Below are positions 1-9,011 of a stretch of DNA of 64,000 bases, one piece after another. The stretch spans positions 124,001 through 188,000 of the forward strand of contig NZ_CAKKMS010000001.1 of assembly GCF_918698245.1 (NCBI RefSeq). The letters are read 5' to 3'. Each line of letters begins with the position of its first letter. Positions within the stretch are counted from its first letter, which is position 1. The notes beneath the pieces are model-generated. The model did not search any database. It was not told where the DNA came from and saw only the letters and a program-made list of their open reading frames with translations. Made by a program: the position numbers and the translations under genes. Origin of the DNA: Pedobacter sp. Bi126. GTDB lineage: Bacteria; Bacteroidota; Bacteroidia; Sphingobacteriales; Sphingobacteriaceae.

Positions 1-1032
1 ACCGTACATTCTGGTCAGTGGAATTTCTGCGGTAACCAAATCCACAATTGCGGTCGCTCCTGATGGTGTTTTGACGTTTGCAAAATGCCAGGCGGGAACG
101 GTGTTTCTCATCAGTTGTGAACCCAAGGCTGTAAAACCAGCAAAAGCTTCTCTATCAATCACTAAAAATAGTGCTTCCCTATTGGTAGTAAGCGATTTAT
201 TATCCATTCGGTGCAAATCCCAGACTACATTTTTTGTCAAATCAGAAGCGGTGCTTCCAAAGCGCGTGGTCATCATACCATATTTCCCACCAGAAATTAC
301 ATTAGAAGCTGAAGCAATTGCATCATCAAATTTACCAAGTGCCAGATTTACTTTAGTTAGCAAATGGCTAACAGCACCTTTGGTTACGTCCCCCTTATTG
401 CCTCCATCGGTAACCCAGGTTTGGGCAAATTCAAGATCTGTTTTCATTTTGCCTAGGATTACTTCTCTTTTTGTGGAATAAAAATCTGCTTTTGGAAATT
501 CCAGATCATTTAAAAGCAATGGTACATCGCCGAACTGATGAACAAGTCTGTAGTAATAATAAGCCCGGTAAAAATATGCTGATCCTAAAATCAGATTTTT
601 TTCAGCTTCAGATGTATATGTTGGTTTATCAATGTTTGAAATGATTGTATTAGCTTGCCGTACCGCAACAAATTCATTATCCCAGTACCAGCCTATTTTG
701 TTGAAGTCATCGCTGTTAAGATTGGCATCCGGAGTGATCCTAGAAATTAAATCCTGAGCGGGTGTGTTTTTATCGGTTGTTCCATCCACAGCAACATCTG
801 AAAAAATCGATTCTGTTAGTAGTGGAGCAGAATCGCCAAAAAACTCTCTTCGCGTAGCCAATCCAAGACCATTAAGTGCGGCTTTCATAGCGGTAAGGTT
901 GTTTAGATTTTCTGGTGCATAAGCGGAGAGTTGCTTTGAATCCAGATATGCTTTTTTACATCCAGCAAAGCCCAGTAATGCAGCGAAAGCAAATAGGATG
1001 GATATATTTTGATTTATTTTTTTCATTTTCAT
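1..1032 (-). CDS. SusD/RagB-like glycan-binding lipoprotein (3' end beyond window)
   Basis: Outer-membrane lipoprotein that would cap the adjacent SusC channel and bind the imported glycan. The frame is open from position 1032 to the left edge (344 codons visible), so the C-terminus is missing. The N-terminus has a short hydrophobic stretch ending in a lipobox (LLGFAGCKK), the usual Bacteroidota form with Lys after the acylated Cys. Further in are SusD-type segments such as YFYRAYYYRLVHQFGDVPLLL near residues 165-185. Two in-frame ATGs exist (1032 and 1026); either could be used. It starts 5 bp after the SusC stop, so it is co-transcribed. Family assignment is firm; the substrate cannot be read from the sequence. 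Confidence 0.9.
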   Translation of the reverse strand, partial: MKMKKINQNISILFAFAALLGFAGCKKAYLDSKQLSAYAPENLNNLTAMKAALNGLGLATRREFFGDSAPLLTESIFSDVAVDGTTDKNTPAQDLISRITPDANLNSDDFNKIGWYWDNEFVAVRQANTIISNIDKPTYTSEAEKNLILGSAYFYRAYYYYRLVHQFGDVPLLLNDLEFPKADFYSTKREVILGKMKTDLEFAQTWVTDGGNKGDVTKGAVSHLLTKVNLALGKFDDAIASASNVISGGKYGMMTTRFGSTASDLTKNVVWDLHRMDNKSLTTNREALFLVIDREAFAGFTALGSQLMRNTVPAWHFANVKTPSGATAIVDLVTAEIPLTRMYG

Positions 1033-1037
1033 TTAAG

Positions 1038-4000
1038 TTATAAATTCACATTAAGACCTAAAGTGTAGTATCTTGGCGTAGGACCATTATTTTGCGGATC
1101 CCAAAATGTCCATGTTGGCGCATAGTAGCCTGCATTATTTACATTGGCATAAATTTTAGCGCTTTTTACACGAAGTTTAGTAAGCAAATCTGATGGTATC
1201 GAATAAGATATGGCTACGGTATTTAAGCGTATGAAAGAGTTATCCCAATACACATTATAGCTTGTTCCACTGGATCCAGAATTTAGTCTGGCATAATCGT
1301 TTATTGGGTTTGCGGGAGTCCAATACGGTAAAACATACGATGATGAGCGGGCAAATCCTACGCTACCAGGTTGGTTTTTTGCTGAATTATATTGTTTAAG
1401 CTGCCCCCAGTTGGCAAGCAATTGAAATGAAAAATCAAAATTTTTGAAAATATTGAATTCATTTCTCATGGCGAAGAAATAGCGTGGTGTACGGTAACCT
1501 AAAAACTTTTTGTCATTATCAGAATAGGCATAATCTCCGTCAACATCTTCCAACTTAAAGTCGCCGGGTTTAATGGCTGCCTTTGTAAATTTAGCGGCTT
1601 CTGCCATTTCACTTTGCTGCCATACACCCTGAATGTTATAATCCCATATGATGTCGATATCTTTACCTATAAACCACCCATTTCCAGGGTCGTCTGTTGG
1701 CAAGGCAAGGGCAACAATTTTATTTCTGTTGAAGGAAAAATTGAAATTGGTATTCCATTTAACAGGACCATTAACAAGATTTTTACTATTCAGGTTTAGT
1801 TCTCCTCCACGATTATTGATACGGGCAAGGTTTGAATAAACATTAGAATAGCCGCTAACATTCGGCAATGTCTGTCTAACTAATAAATCACTCGTTTTCT
1901 TGTTATAGGCATCAATAGAACCGTTAATGCGATCGTTAAGAATTGAAAAATCAAAACCAGCATTCATCGCGGTAGTTTCTTCCCACTTTAAGTCTGAATT
2001 GGCCATTTTCGCCCCAATCTGAACGGTGTTCACATCTGAGGCAGCACCACTACCATTTACAGTTTGGTATTTACCACTCGTTAACTGAGCAAGTGCAGCA
2101 TATGGATCAACAGTTCCGTTATCAGGGTTACGTAAATCACGGTTACCATTAATACCATACGACAGACGAAGCTTCCCATAGCTTAACCACTTCTGATTTT
2201 TCATGAACGCTTCATCTGTAAATACCCATGCTAATGCTGCTGCCGGGAAGGTAGCGCGTTTGAAGTTTACGCCAAAAACGGAATAACCATCTCTACGAAC
2301 CGAAAGGGTTAATATATAACGGCTCAATAAACTATAATTTATTCTTGCCATCAATGCATCTCCTGTATATACTTTATCTTCACTATTTGTTACCGGTTTG
2401 ATACCGCTCGAAAGATTATGATAACTTAGCACGTCACTGGGAACGAAGCCTTCATTTGAAGCTTGTGTCCACCAGGTCTGGTATTTTTCAGCATTTGCCA
2501 ATAGTGTTACATCCAGGTTGTGAATGTTGGAGAAGGTTTTGTTCCATTTAAGTAAATTATCCACCTGCCAGTTGTATCGGGTTTCATTAGCTCGTGTTGC
2601 AGATCCTCCGGGAGTTACTACATCCGGGTTTCTGGAAGATCGATAATCGAATGTTCTATAGAAATCCAGACCTGGACTAAAATTCAGTTGATAGGTGATT
2701 CCGAAAGGCAATTTTACACGTCCATAAACGCTTGCAAAAATTGTATTTTGCTTATTCATGCGTTCATTGTATGTCATACTTAAAAAAGGATTTCTGGCAT
2801 TTAAACCGCTATCATCTGTTGGAATGCGCCTTAATTGCCCGTTTGAAAGGTATTTATCTCCATAAGGTGACAAGTTTAATATCTGAGCCCAATCTGCCTC
2901 GGTTGATCCGTCTCCTGTTCTGGCTTCATCTCTATCGGCGAATTGGACGTTCATACCCAGGGTTAACCATTTGGCTGCTTCGCCTTCAAGATTTATCCTT
3001 CCTCTGATTGCGGTATAATCACCACCTTCTATAACATTCTGGTTTTTTTGATAGTTTAAAGACATATAGTAGGAAATTTCTTGCTTCTTACCGCTTAAAG
3101 AAAGGGTATGATCCTGACGGAAACCAGTTCTAAAGATATCATCATACCAGTTAATTGTTTTTCCGGCGAGGTAATTTGCCTTCTCATTTGCAACAAGGCC
3201 AAGTCTGTTGAGCCATAAATCAACAGGATCACCAGTTTGCCCATTCAACCATTGGGTGAGGTTAACGCCTTCGGGGAGATTTCTAGGATCGCTATACAAA
3301 TATTCCGGGGTTGTGGCACCGCTCCGCAACACATCACCTCTCCATGACAAAAATGCTTCATCCTGGTAAGGCCGCATGTTTTTAGCAACCTGGGCAAGAC
3401 CAACATTGGTATTAAAAGTAATGGTTGGAGAATCACCTCTTCCCTTTTTTGTCGTTATCGCAATAACACCTGTTGCAGCTTTAGCTCCGTAAACCGCAAG
3501 AGAACTTGCGTCTTTTAAAACGTCTATTCCATCAATATCATTTGGATTAATATCAGCGAGCTGCCCATTGTAAATTACACCATCCAAGACAATAAGTGGT
3601 GAGGTTCCTGCACTTAAGGTCGACTTCCCCCTTACCAGTAAGTCTCCACCACCCTTGGCACTTGAACTAAGTCCAACAGACAATCCAGGAATATTACCTT
3701 TTAGTACATCTGCTATACTTTGTGGATTTTCATTTTCAAGCTGGGTTGCTTTTACGCTGGAAATGGCGCCGGTAGCATCACGTTTTGTTGTGGTACCATA
3801 GCCTATTACGACAACATCTGTCAGGCTTTTGGATTCTTCATTTAAAGTCACAGAAATGCTTGTTCTCTGGCCAACTGAAATTTCTTGCGTGGTGAATCCC
3901 ACGGCAGAAAAAACAAGCGTCGCATTAGGCAGAACTGATATTAAAAAGCTTCCGTCAGCTCCGGAGGATACAGCAGTTTGAGCATTCTTCACTTTCACCG

Positions 4001-4124
4001 AAATGCCTGGCAGGCCTACCCCGGCTTTGTCTTTAATGGTTCCCTTCACAGCTATGCTTTGTCCAAAACACAGCGTAAATACAAAGCAAACCAATGCAAT
4101 TAGTAAGGTAATGGTTTTTCTCAT
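1038..4124 (-). CDS. SusC/RagA-family TonB-dependent outer-membrane glycan transporter
   Basis: TonB-dependent beta-barrel of 1028 residues that imports oligosaccharides with its SusD partner. The order is signal peptide (1-22, ending CFGQ), carboxypeptidase-regulatory-like beta-sandwich (about 24-110), the SusC-typical DVVVIGYGTTTKRDATGA region, plug (about 118-240, with LIVLDGV and DVLKDASSLAVYGAKAATGVI), and barrel to the C-terminal VNL. There is no N-terminal STN domain, so it should not signal through an anti-sigma factor. Length is normal. SusD follows at 5 bp. A good Bacteroidota promoter lies 32-62 bp upstream, and a receptor-regulator gene lies 621 bp upstream on the same strand. Confidence 0.95.
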   Translation of the reverse strand: MRKTITLLIALVCFVFTLCFGQSIAVKGTIKDKAGVGLPGISVKVKNAQTAVSSGADGSFLISVLPNATLVFSAVGFTTQEISVGQRTSISVTLNEESKSLTDVVVIGYGTTTKRDATGAISSVKATQLENENPQSIADVLKGNIPGLSVGLSSSAKGGGDLLVRGKSTLSAGTSPLIVLDGVIYNGQLADINPNDIDGIDVLKDASSLAVYGAKAATGVIAITTKKGRGDSPTITFNTNVGLAQVAKNMRPYQDEAFLSWRGDVLRSGATTPEYLYSDPRNLPEGVNLTQWLNGQTGDPVDLWLNRLGLVANEKANYLAGKTINWYDDIFRTGFRQDHTLSLSGKKQEISYYMSLNYQKNQNVIEGGDYTAIRGRINLEGEAAKWLTLGMNVQFADRDEARTGDGSTEADWAQILNLSPYGDKYLSNGQLRRIPTDDSGLNARNPFLSMTYNERMNKQNTIFASVYGRVKLPFGITYQLNFSPGLDFYRTFDYRSSRNPDVVTPGGSATRANETRYNWQVDNLLKWNKTFSNIHNLDVTLLANAEKYQTWWTQASNEGFVPSDVLSYHNLSSGIKPVTNSEDKVYTGDALMARINYSLLSRYILTLSVRRDGYSVFGVNFKRATFPAAALAWVFTDEAFMKNQKWLSYGKLRLSYGINGNRDLRNPDNGTVDPYAALAQLTSGKYQTVNGSGAASDVNTVQIGAKMANSDLKWEETTAMNAGFDFSILNDRINGSIDAYNKKTSDLLVRQTLPNVSGYSNVYSNLARINNRGGELNLNSKNLVNGPVKWNTNFNFSFNRNKIVALALPTDDPGNGWFIGKDIDIIWDYNIQGVWQQSEMAEAAKFTKAAIKPGDFKLEDVDGDYAYSDNDKKFLGYRTPRYFFAMRNEFNIFKNFDFSFQLLANWGQLKQYNSAKNQPGSVGFARSSSYVLPYWTPANPINDYARLNSGSSGTSYNVYWDNSFIRLNTVAISYSIPSDLLTKLRVKSAKIYANVNNAGYYAPTWTFWDPQNNGPTPRYYTLGLNVNL

Positions 4125-4155
4125 TTTATATTTGGTTTAGAATAATTGGATGATA

Positions 4156-4186
4156 CAAACCTATTCTAAATATTTCATTTTCCAAA
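4156..4186 (-). promoter_or_regulatory. Bacteroidota sigma promoter for the SusC/SusD operon
   Basis: On the minus strand TTTG (4186-4183) is followed by 19 bp and then TAGGTTTG (4163-4156), an exact match to the -33/-7 consensus TTTG-N19-TAnnTTTG. It sits 32 bp from the SusC start codon. The match is seen directly; activity is inferred. Confidence 0.7.
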
Positions 4187-4199
4187 CAAAAAAAATACA

Positions 4200-4224
4200 T
4201 AACTACCTATTAAATAGATAGTTA
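4200..4224. promoter_or_regulatory. Imperfect palindrome upstream of the SusC promoter (candidate operator)
   Basis: AACTACCTATT (4201-4211) and AATAGATAGTT (4213-4223) form arms that pair at 10 of 11 positions around a single central A. The flanking T4200/A4224 pair extends each arm to 12. It lies about 14 bp upstream of the -33 element, a usual place for an activator site. No regulator can be assigned from sequence alone. Confidence 0.35.
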
Positions 4225-4745
4225 CATTAATTTATAATACGATATAGCAACAATGATATCGCTTCATAAAAGCACTCCATCGTTTCCATTTCAAGTATGT
4301 TTATTTTTGATTAATACGGCTGAGCAACATCCATTATTCGTTATTTTTTTTCAGGATAATGAATGCTATACGGTTTTTGGAAAGCTGATGCTGTATCAAT
4401 CGCGCTGATCAAAGCATAACTGGCTCATTTAATTTATTTGACTATAAATTAGAATTTATATACCGCATAAGGAGTGGGCTGAAATTGTGGCAAGAAATAT
4501 ATGATCGGGTATCGTATTTAGGTGATAGTGATAAATGAACACATTTTTCAGACCGCTTAGGCTAAGTAAACTTATTTCATTTAAAGCAAAATGTTAAAGC
4601 TGTCATTTATATCAACGGGGTTTTAGATATGCAATACAGTCTTTAACTGCGGAGTGGAAAAGAAGTAATTTTCTGATTCGAATATATCAACTAAAACACC
4701 ATTAAAAGTTGGATGGTATACTGCTTGCTGTAGCAATCAATATGA

Positions 4746-6650
4746 TTACACAATTGCCGGATCCAAAAGCAGCTTTCCCCAATCCCCATCTGAATTTTTC
4801 TTAATCAAAGCTTTTTTATCAAGCAAAAGCTTTTGCATTTTCGAATTATAAGTCCAGCAGGTGCTTTGGCGAATGTTTAAAATCTCGGATAACTTATAGG
4901 AAGAGATGGTACCCTTAGAGGTATAGATCAGAATAAACATATACAATGCCTTGTTTATGGGTATTTTTGAATTCTGCAGGATGGTATGGGCAATTGCTGA
5001 TTCATCATAACCGCACTTGGTACATCTTCTACTGAATGAGGTTTGACCTGTAGAGTGTTGCGTGTTCTGACACCGCCTACAGGCATATCCATGACTCCAT
5101 TTCAGTTCGGAAAGGTATCTAAAACAACTATCCTTATCTGGATATATCCTGCTGAATTCCTCAAAATCCAATCCCTTTTGCATCACTCTTGCGCGAGTAA
5201 CTTTCTCTATATTAAGATGAAGTTCAGAAATATCTTTTTTCAGTAAATGGTTCATCACTGAGATCTCTGCATTTTGTCTTTCGATGGTTACGGTCTTTTG
5301 CTGAATCTCCTGTGTACGTTCATTAACAAGAACCTGGAGTTGTTCATTTAGGGTTTGGTGTAAGTCATCATTTATTCTAAGCTGTTCAATAATCCTTTTT
5401 TGTACCCTGCTTTTTTTCTTTCTGAGTGTGCGTATCGCATTTCCTATCGCGAAGGAAACCAATATCATTTCAATAATAAAGCAGATACTTAGACTGTAAT
5501 AGCTAAGGGTGCCATAAGGAATCCATTTCAAAAGCAGTAAGATCTTGAGCAGAAAACCTGCAACCAGAAATCCATAACCAAAAACTAAAAAGCTCGCCGG
5601 CCTGTAGCCAGATGAGAGTACAGAAATTCCGGCGCTGAAAGCAACCAGGAGAGGAATAAATTCAATAATCTTGAAATTAAATAAAGGGGTATAAATCAGG
5701 CAAGCGATAAAGAAGATGCCTCTTAAAAGAATGGTAATTAACACCAACTTATAAAAAAATGGTGATTTTGACTTGAGATATAAGAAATTACTAGTAAATA
5801 ATAAACCGAAAATGCTACTCAAAAAAAGCGAAACGCCAAATCCATAAACATTGATATGAGGATTTGTAGGCCAGAGATATTGGAAGGCTATACCATCATT
5901 GCACATTTCATACGTACCGATACTCAAGTTATACAGCACATAAAATAAATACTGTTTACCCTTTACAGCAAAGTACATCAAAAGGTTATACAGGCAAAAT
6001 ACCGCTATCATCCCATAAAAAAGCCCAAATAACAAATATTCTCCCAAAGCGTAGCTGACAAACCATCTCAGATCCCGCAAGACAATAATCGTGCTTACTG
6101 AATGCGGTGATTTGATCCGGAGATAATAAGTGAAGATTTGATCAGTATGGTTATTTAAATCATATATGAAATTTTTATGGTCGTATCCTCTATTGGAAAA
6201 ATCATAATTAGTCCCATAATAATTTGCCTTGTAGTTACCCGATCCATCAGGTGCATATAATGTCAACTCGCTTATTGACTGATCAAAAAACTCAAGTATC
6301 CATTGTTTTGAGCTCTCCTGATTATGACTGATTTTAAACCGATACCAATAAGCTGACCCTGTATTGTCATTTTTAGGGATTCTAAAAGTATTTGAACGGA
6401 ATCTATGCTGAAATTTTTTACTTATTATCTGTCTAATATTCAATGTAGCTTTAGGATCTTCCAAAACATCAATCTGACCAAACGAAAGCATTGTATGTGG
6501 TGAATTATCCTGAATTTGTACAGTTTGCTGCGCCTGAATCGTCTGAGCGAAGCAAATTAATAATGTGAACAACGCGGGGATCCCTATAATTCTACTGTAA
6601 ATGATAATACTAAATAAATTAATTACGCGATACAAGCGGGCGGACGACAT
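4746..6650 (-). CDS. 7TMR-DISM membrane receptor fused to an IS1595-type transposase zinc ribbon and HTH
   Basis: A 634-residue protein I read as a membrane-bound transcriptional regulator. The order is signal sequence (about 10-40), extracytoplasmic sandwich domain resembling 7TMR-DISMED2 (about 55-185), seven hydrophobic helices (about 200-405), coiled coil (about 408-485), then an unusual C-terminus. Residues 495-550 have the pattern of the IS1595-family transposase N-terminus: EEFSRIYPDKDSC, then LSELKWSHGYACRRC, with zinc ligands C524, C527, C543 and C546. Next come ILQNSKIPINKALYMFIL and KGTISSYKLSEILNIRQSTCW (about 571-611), matching that family's helix-turn-helix. The DDE nuclease domain is absent, so this is not a transposase. 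Its position upstream of and co-oriented with the SusC/SusD genes suggests it controls them; that role is inferred. DISM receptors usually end in kinase, LytTR or LuxR-type output domains. Confidence 0.75.
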   Translation of the reverse strand: MSSARLYRVINLFSIIIYSRIIGIPALFTLLICFAQTIQAQQTVQIQDNSPHTMLSFGQIDVLEDPKATLNIRQIISKKFQHRFRSNTFRIPKNDNTGSAYWYRFKISHNQESSKQWILEFFDQSISELTLYAPDGSGNYKANYYGTNYDFSNRGYDHKNFIYDLNNHTDQIFTYYLRIKSPHSVSTIIVLRDLRWFVSYALGEYLLFGLFYGMIAVFCLYNLLMYFAVKGKQYLFYVLYNLSIGTYEMCNDGIAFQYLWPTNPHINVYGFGVSLFLSSIFGLLFTSNFLYLKSKSPFFYKLVLITILLRGIFFIACLIYTPLFNFKIIEFIPLLVAFSAGISVLSSGYRPASFLVFGYGFLVAGFLLKILLLLKWIPYGTLSYYSLSICFIIEMILVSFAIGNAIRTLRKKKSRVQKRIIEQLRINDDLHQTLNEQLQVLVNERTQEIQQKTVTIERQNAEISVMNHLLKKDISELHLNIEKVTRARVMQKGLDFEEFSRIYPDKDSCFRYLSELKWSHGYACRRCQNTQHSTGQTSFSRRCTKCGYDESAIAHTILQNSKIPINKALYMFILIYTSKGTISSYKLSEILNIRQSTCWTYNSKMQKLLLDKKALIKKNSDGDWGKLLLDPAIV

Positions 6651-7082
6651 CTGTTACATTAATGGTTAGAATAGTCCTAAAATATCAAAACATTATTTCA
6701 AGTCCAAACTTTTCTGCTTGAATTAATAACCTATAGTGGTTTGTAAATATTAGGATAGCTATGGGGATTTATAGGTAGATTTTTAAACAAAGAGTTAAGA
6801 GCAAAAAAAATGGGACGAAAATCTTCTGAAAAGACCTGGTTCCACTTGGGTCGACAAAGGTTCAAATTAGCAATAAATTCATAGCTGATTTGAAGGAAAT
6901 CGCCGAATTAGGCACTAAGATGACAGCGTATGATGAGCTCGCTGAGGATAAAGGTGACTGCATCGAAATGCCAACAGCACTATAGAACAACAAGAATTAA
7001 TCTCGTTTCTCTACAAAACCAGATAGAATTATAGTTTTTGACCATATTCATTATTTATGTATGTTAGTGCATTCCAAACCGA
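6651..7082. other. Divergent intergenic region with a possible gene remnant
   Basis: This 432-bp spacer lies between the receptor (minus) and the sigma factor gene (plus). An open stretch of 51 sense codons plus stop, 6830-6985 on the plus strand, has protein-like composition (KFIADLKEIAELGTKMTAYD). It has no start codon, is preceded by TGA at 6827-6829, and may be the tail of a decayed gene. I recognise no family. The sigma-factor promoter lies at its right end. Confidence 0.3.
7037..7067 (+). promoter_or_regulatory. Probable promoter of the sigma/anti-sigma operon
   Basis: TTTG (7037-7040), 19 bp, then TATGTTAG (7060-7067), which differs from TAnnTTTG at one position. It lies 15 bp from the ATG at 7083, giving a very short leader. 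Confidence 0.4.
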
Positions 7083-7646
7083 ATGCCCTATAAACACTAT
7101 AATGATCAGGAACTAACAGCCTTACTTAAGTCAGGTGATCAGCTGGCCTATGCTGAAATTTATCACCGTTACCACGCTGCCCTTTACATTCATGCATTTA
7201 AACGACTTCAGTTAAGAGAAGAATGCAGGGATTTGGTTCACGAACTCTTTACCACATTATGGATAAAACGCGAGGAAATTACTTTTAAATCTACCCTTTC
7301 CGGATATCTTTATACTTCAGTGAGAAACAAAATATTCGACTTACTGGCAAAGCAAAAGTTAAAGAAAACATATATTCAATCTATTCAAGATTTTGCAGAA
7401 AATGGTTTGGTTACTACCGATTACCTCGTCCGGCAAAACCAGTTAAAGGCCATTATAGATCAGGAAATTGCCAACCTTCCTCCCCGCACCCGTCAAATAT
7501 TCGAACTGAGCAGGAAAAACTTCTTAAGTCATCAGGAAATCGCTAAAGTGTTAAACCTGTCAGAACAAACAGTAAAAACTACGATAAACAATGCATTAAG
7601 GGTATTGCGTAGCAGGCTTGGATCTATGCTGTTCCTCTCGCTCTGA
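7083..7646 (+). CDS. FecI-like ECF sigma-70 factor
   Basis: Extracytoplasmic-function sigma factor (187 residues, normal length) expected to direct RNA polymerase to its target SusC/SusD operon when released by its anti-sigma partner. Region 2 spans about residues 20-90 (GDQLAYAEIYHRYHAALY, then CRDLVHELFTTLWIKRE). Region 4 spans about 125-178 (LPPRTRQIFELSRKNFLSHQEIAKVLNLSEQTVKT, the HTH). A FecR anti-sigma gene follows 88 bp downstream, and an STN-bearing SusC comes next, the standard three-part trans-envelope arrangement of Bacteroidota. Confidence 0.95.
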   Translation: MPYKHYNDQELTALLKSGDQLAYAEIYHRYHAALYIHAFKRLQLREECRDLVHELFTTLWIKREEITFKSTLSGYLYTSVRNKIFDLLAKQKLKKTYIQSIQDFAENGLVTTDYLVRQNQLKAIIDQEIANLPPRTRQIFELSRKNFLSHQEIAKVLNLSEQTVKTTINNALRVLRSRLGSMLFLSL

Positions 7647-7734
7647 TTTTTTTTAAAATTTCTTTACCCCCTAAGCTATTCTGCTTCGTCTTTAACCTCT
7701 GAATGCGGAAGGTACGCTCCTTCGCAGTTTAACA

Positions 7735-8865
7735 ATGATGCAAAAAGAGGAAATTAACGCGCTTTTACAAAAGAAACAGGCAGGTAACTGTACACCTGAA
7801 GAAATCGACTTTTTAGAGAGTTGGTATGCACAATGGAATAAAGATCTTCCCCTGGGTTTAACAGAAGAGGAACTACTCGAAGACCTGTTCATTATTAAAA
7901 AGATGACCAGTACCCTGCCAGCCGAAAGAAAGTTCAGCACATTAAGCCAAAAACTTTTAATTGCAGCATCGCTGCTGGTCATGGTAACTGTCGGGCTTTA
8001 TTATTACCTGCATAGCCAACGCACGGATTACAATCTGGCGCTTCATGATATCCAACCCGGCAGCAACAAAGCCACTGTAACGCTGGCAAATGGTCAAAAA
8101 ATTGATCTAAAAAATTTAACAGGCGGCGTAGTGGTTGATAAATCCGGACTGGAATATAACGATGGAACCGATATAAATGGAATCGGCTCAACGGAGGTAG
8201 CGGCGCAGCAACTGATACTAGCTACCCCTAAGGGCGGTCAGTACCAAATCACGCTCGCTGATGGAACCAAAGTGTGGTTAAATGCCGCATCATCATTAAA
8301 ATTCCTTTCCAGCTTTGCCGGCCAGAAAGAACGCCGGGTAGAATTAACTGGAGAAGCTTATTTCCAGGTTACGCATAATGCCAAACAGCCCTTCCGCGTA
8401 ATGAGCGCAGGCCAGGTTGCCGAAGATCTTGGAACGTCTTTTAACATCAATTGTTATGCTGATGAACCCCTAAGCAAAACAACCCTGGTAGAAGGAAGCA
8501 TGCAAATCCAAAGTTTAAAAGATGCTCAGCATTTAAAAACTGTCGTGTTAAAACCTAGTCAACAGGTATCTATTGATGCTGAAGGTACGATAACCTCACG
8601 GTTGGTGAATACAGAAGAAACTTTAGGCTGGAAAAACGACAACTTCATCTTCGACGGAGAGGATCTGAATTCGGCCATGCGCAAGATTGCAAGATGGTAC
8701 AATGTGGATGTTGTTTATGAACCGGGGTTAAAAATAGCTTCAACACCTGTTCTGGAGGGATTGGTATCGAGAAAAAGTAAGTTATCGGAAGTACTGAAAT
8801 GGATAGAAACTGTTGGTGATGTCCGTTTCAAAATCGAAGGAAGGAGGGTAACAGTGATGAAATAA
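7735..8865 (+). CDS. FecR-family anti-sigma factor
   Basis: Inner-membrane anti-sigma factor, 376 residues. The N-terminal cytoplasmic part (1-70) should hold the sigma factor. A single membrane helix lies at about 73-91 (LLIAASLLVMVTVGLYYYL). The periplasmic FecR domain follows (about 160-260, with ATPKGGQYQITLADGTKVWL and the RRVELTGEAYFQV segment). A C-terminal DUF4974-like domain (about 305-376) ends the protein. The periplasmic part contacts the STN domain of the SusC protein encoded next, passing on glycan binding. Two adjacent ATGs (7735 and 7738) are possible starts. Confidence 0.95.
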   Translation: MMQKEEINALLQKKQAGNCTPEEIDFLESWYAQWNKDLPLGLTEEELLEDLFIIKKMTSTLPAERKFSTLSQKLLIAASLLVMVTVGLYYYLHSQRTDYNLALHDIQPGSNKATVTLANGQKIDLKNLTGGVVVDKSGLEYNDGTDINGIGSTEVAAQQLILATPKGGQYQITLADGTKVWLNAASSLKFLSSFAGQKERRVELTGEAYFQVTHNAKQPFRVMSAGQVAEDLGTSFNINCYADEPLSKTTLVEGSMQIQSLKDAQHLKTVVLKPSQQVSIDAEGTITSRLVNTEETLGWKNDNFIFDGEDLNSAMRKIARWYNVDVVYEPGLKIASTPVLEGLVSRKSKLSEVLKWIETVGDVRFKIEGRRVTVMK

Positions 8866-9011
8866 TTACTACCCGATTATGCCAAATCACCAGGGGTGCT
8901 GGACACACCCCCGATAATTACTGGCATCCAGTTAATAAAAATTACTAACCAAAACCTGCAGTTGCCCACAATTTGACCTGAGCGGCCACTGCACAAACCA
9001 AATATAACAAA

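Larger units (their letters stand above)
4125..4745. other. Intergenic region between SusC and the receptor gene
   Basis: This 621-bp AT-rich region holds the SusC promoter and palindrome listed separately, both in its first 100 bp. I see no open frame of coding character, tRNA or strong terminator in the remainder. The length beyond the promoter is more than a simple leader needs. Confidence 0.5.

Noticed and set aside
71..481. 136-codon plus-strand frame at the left end
   Set aside because: It is antisense to the SusD gene, which has a lipobox and clear family motifs in its own frame; the plus-strand product has no recognisable features.
4746..5250. An insertion sequence (IS1595) inserted beside the SusC operon
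   Set aside because: Only the zinc ribbon and HTH are present, in frame with the receptor. No DDE domain, terminal inverted repeats or target duplications are visible.
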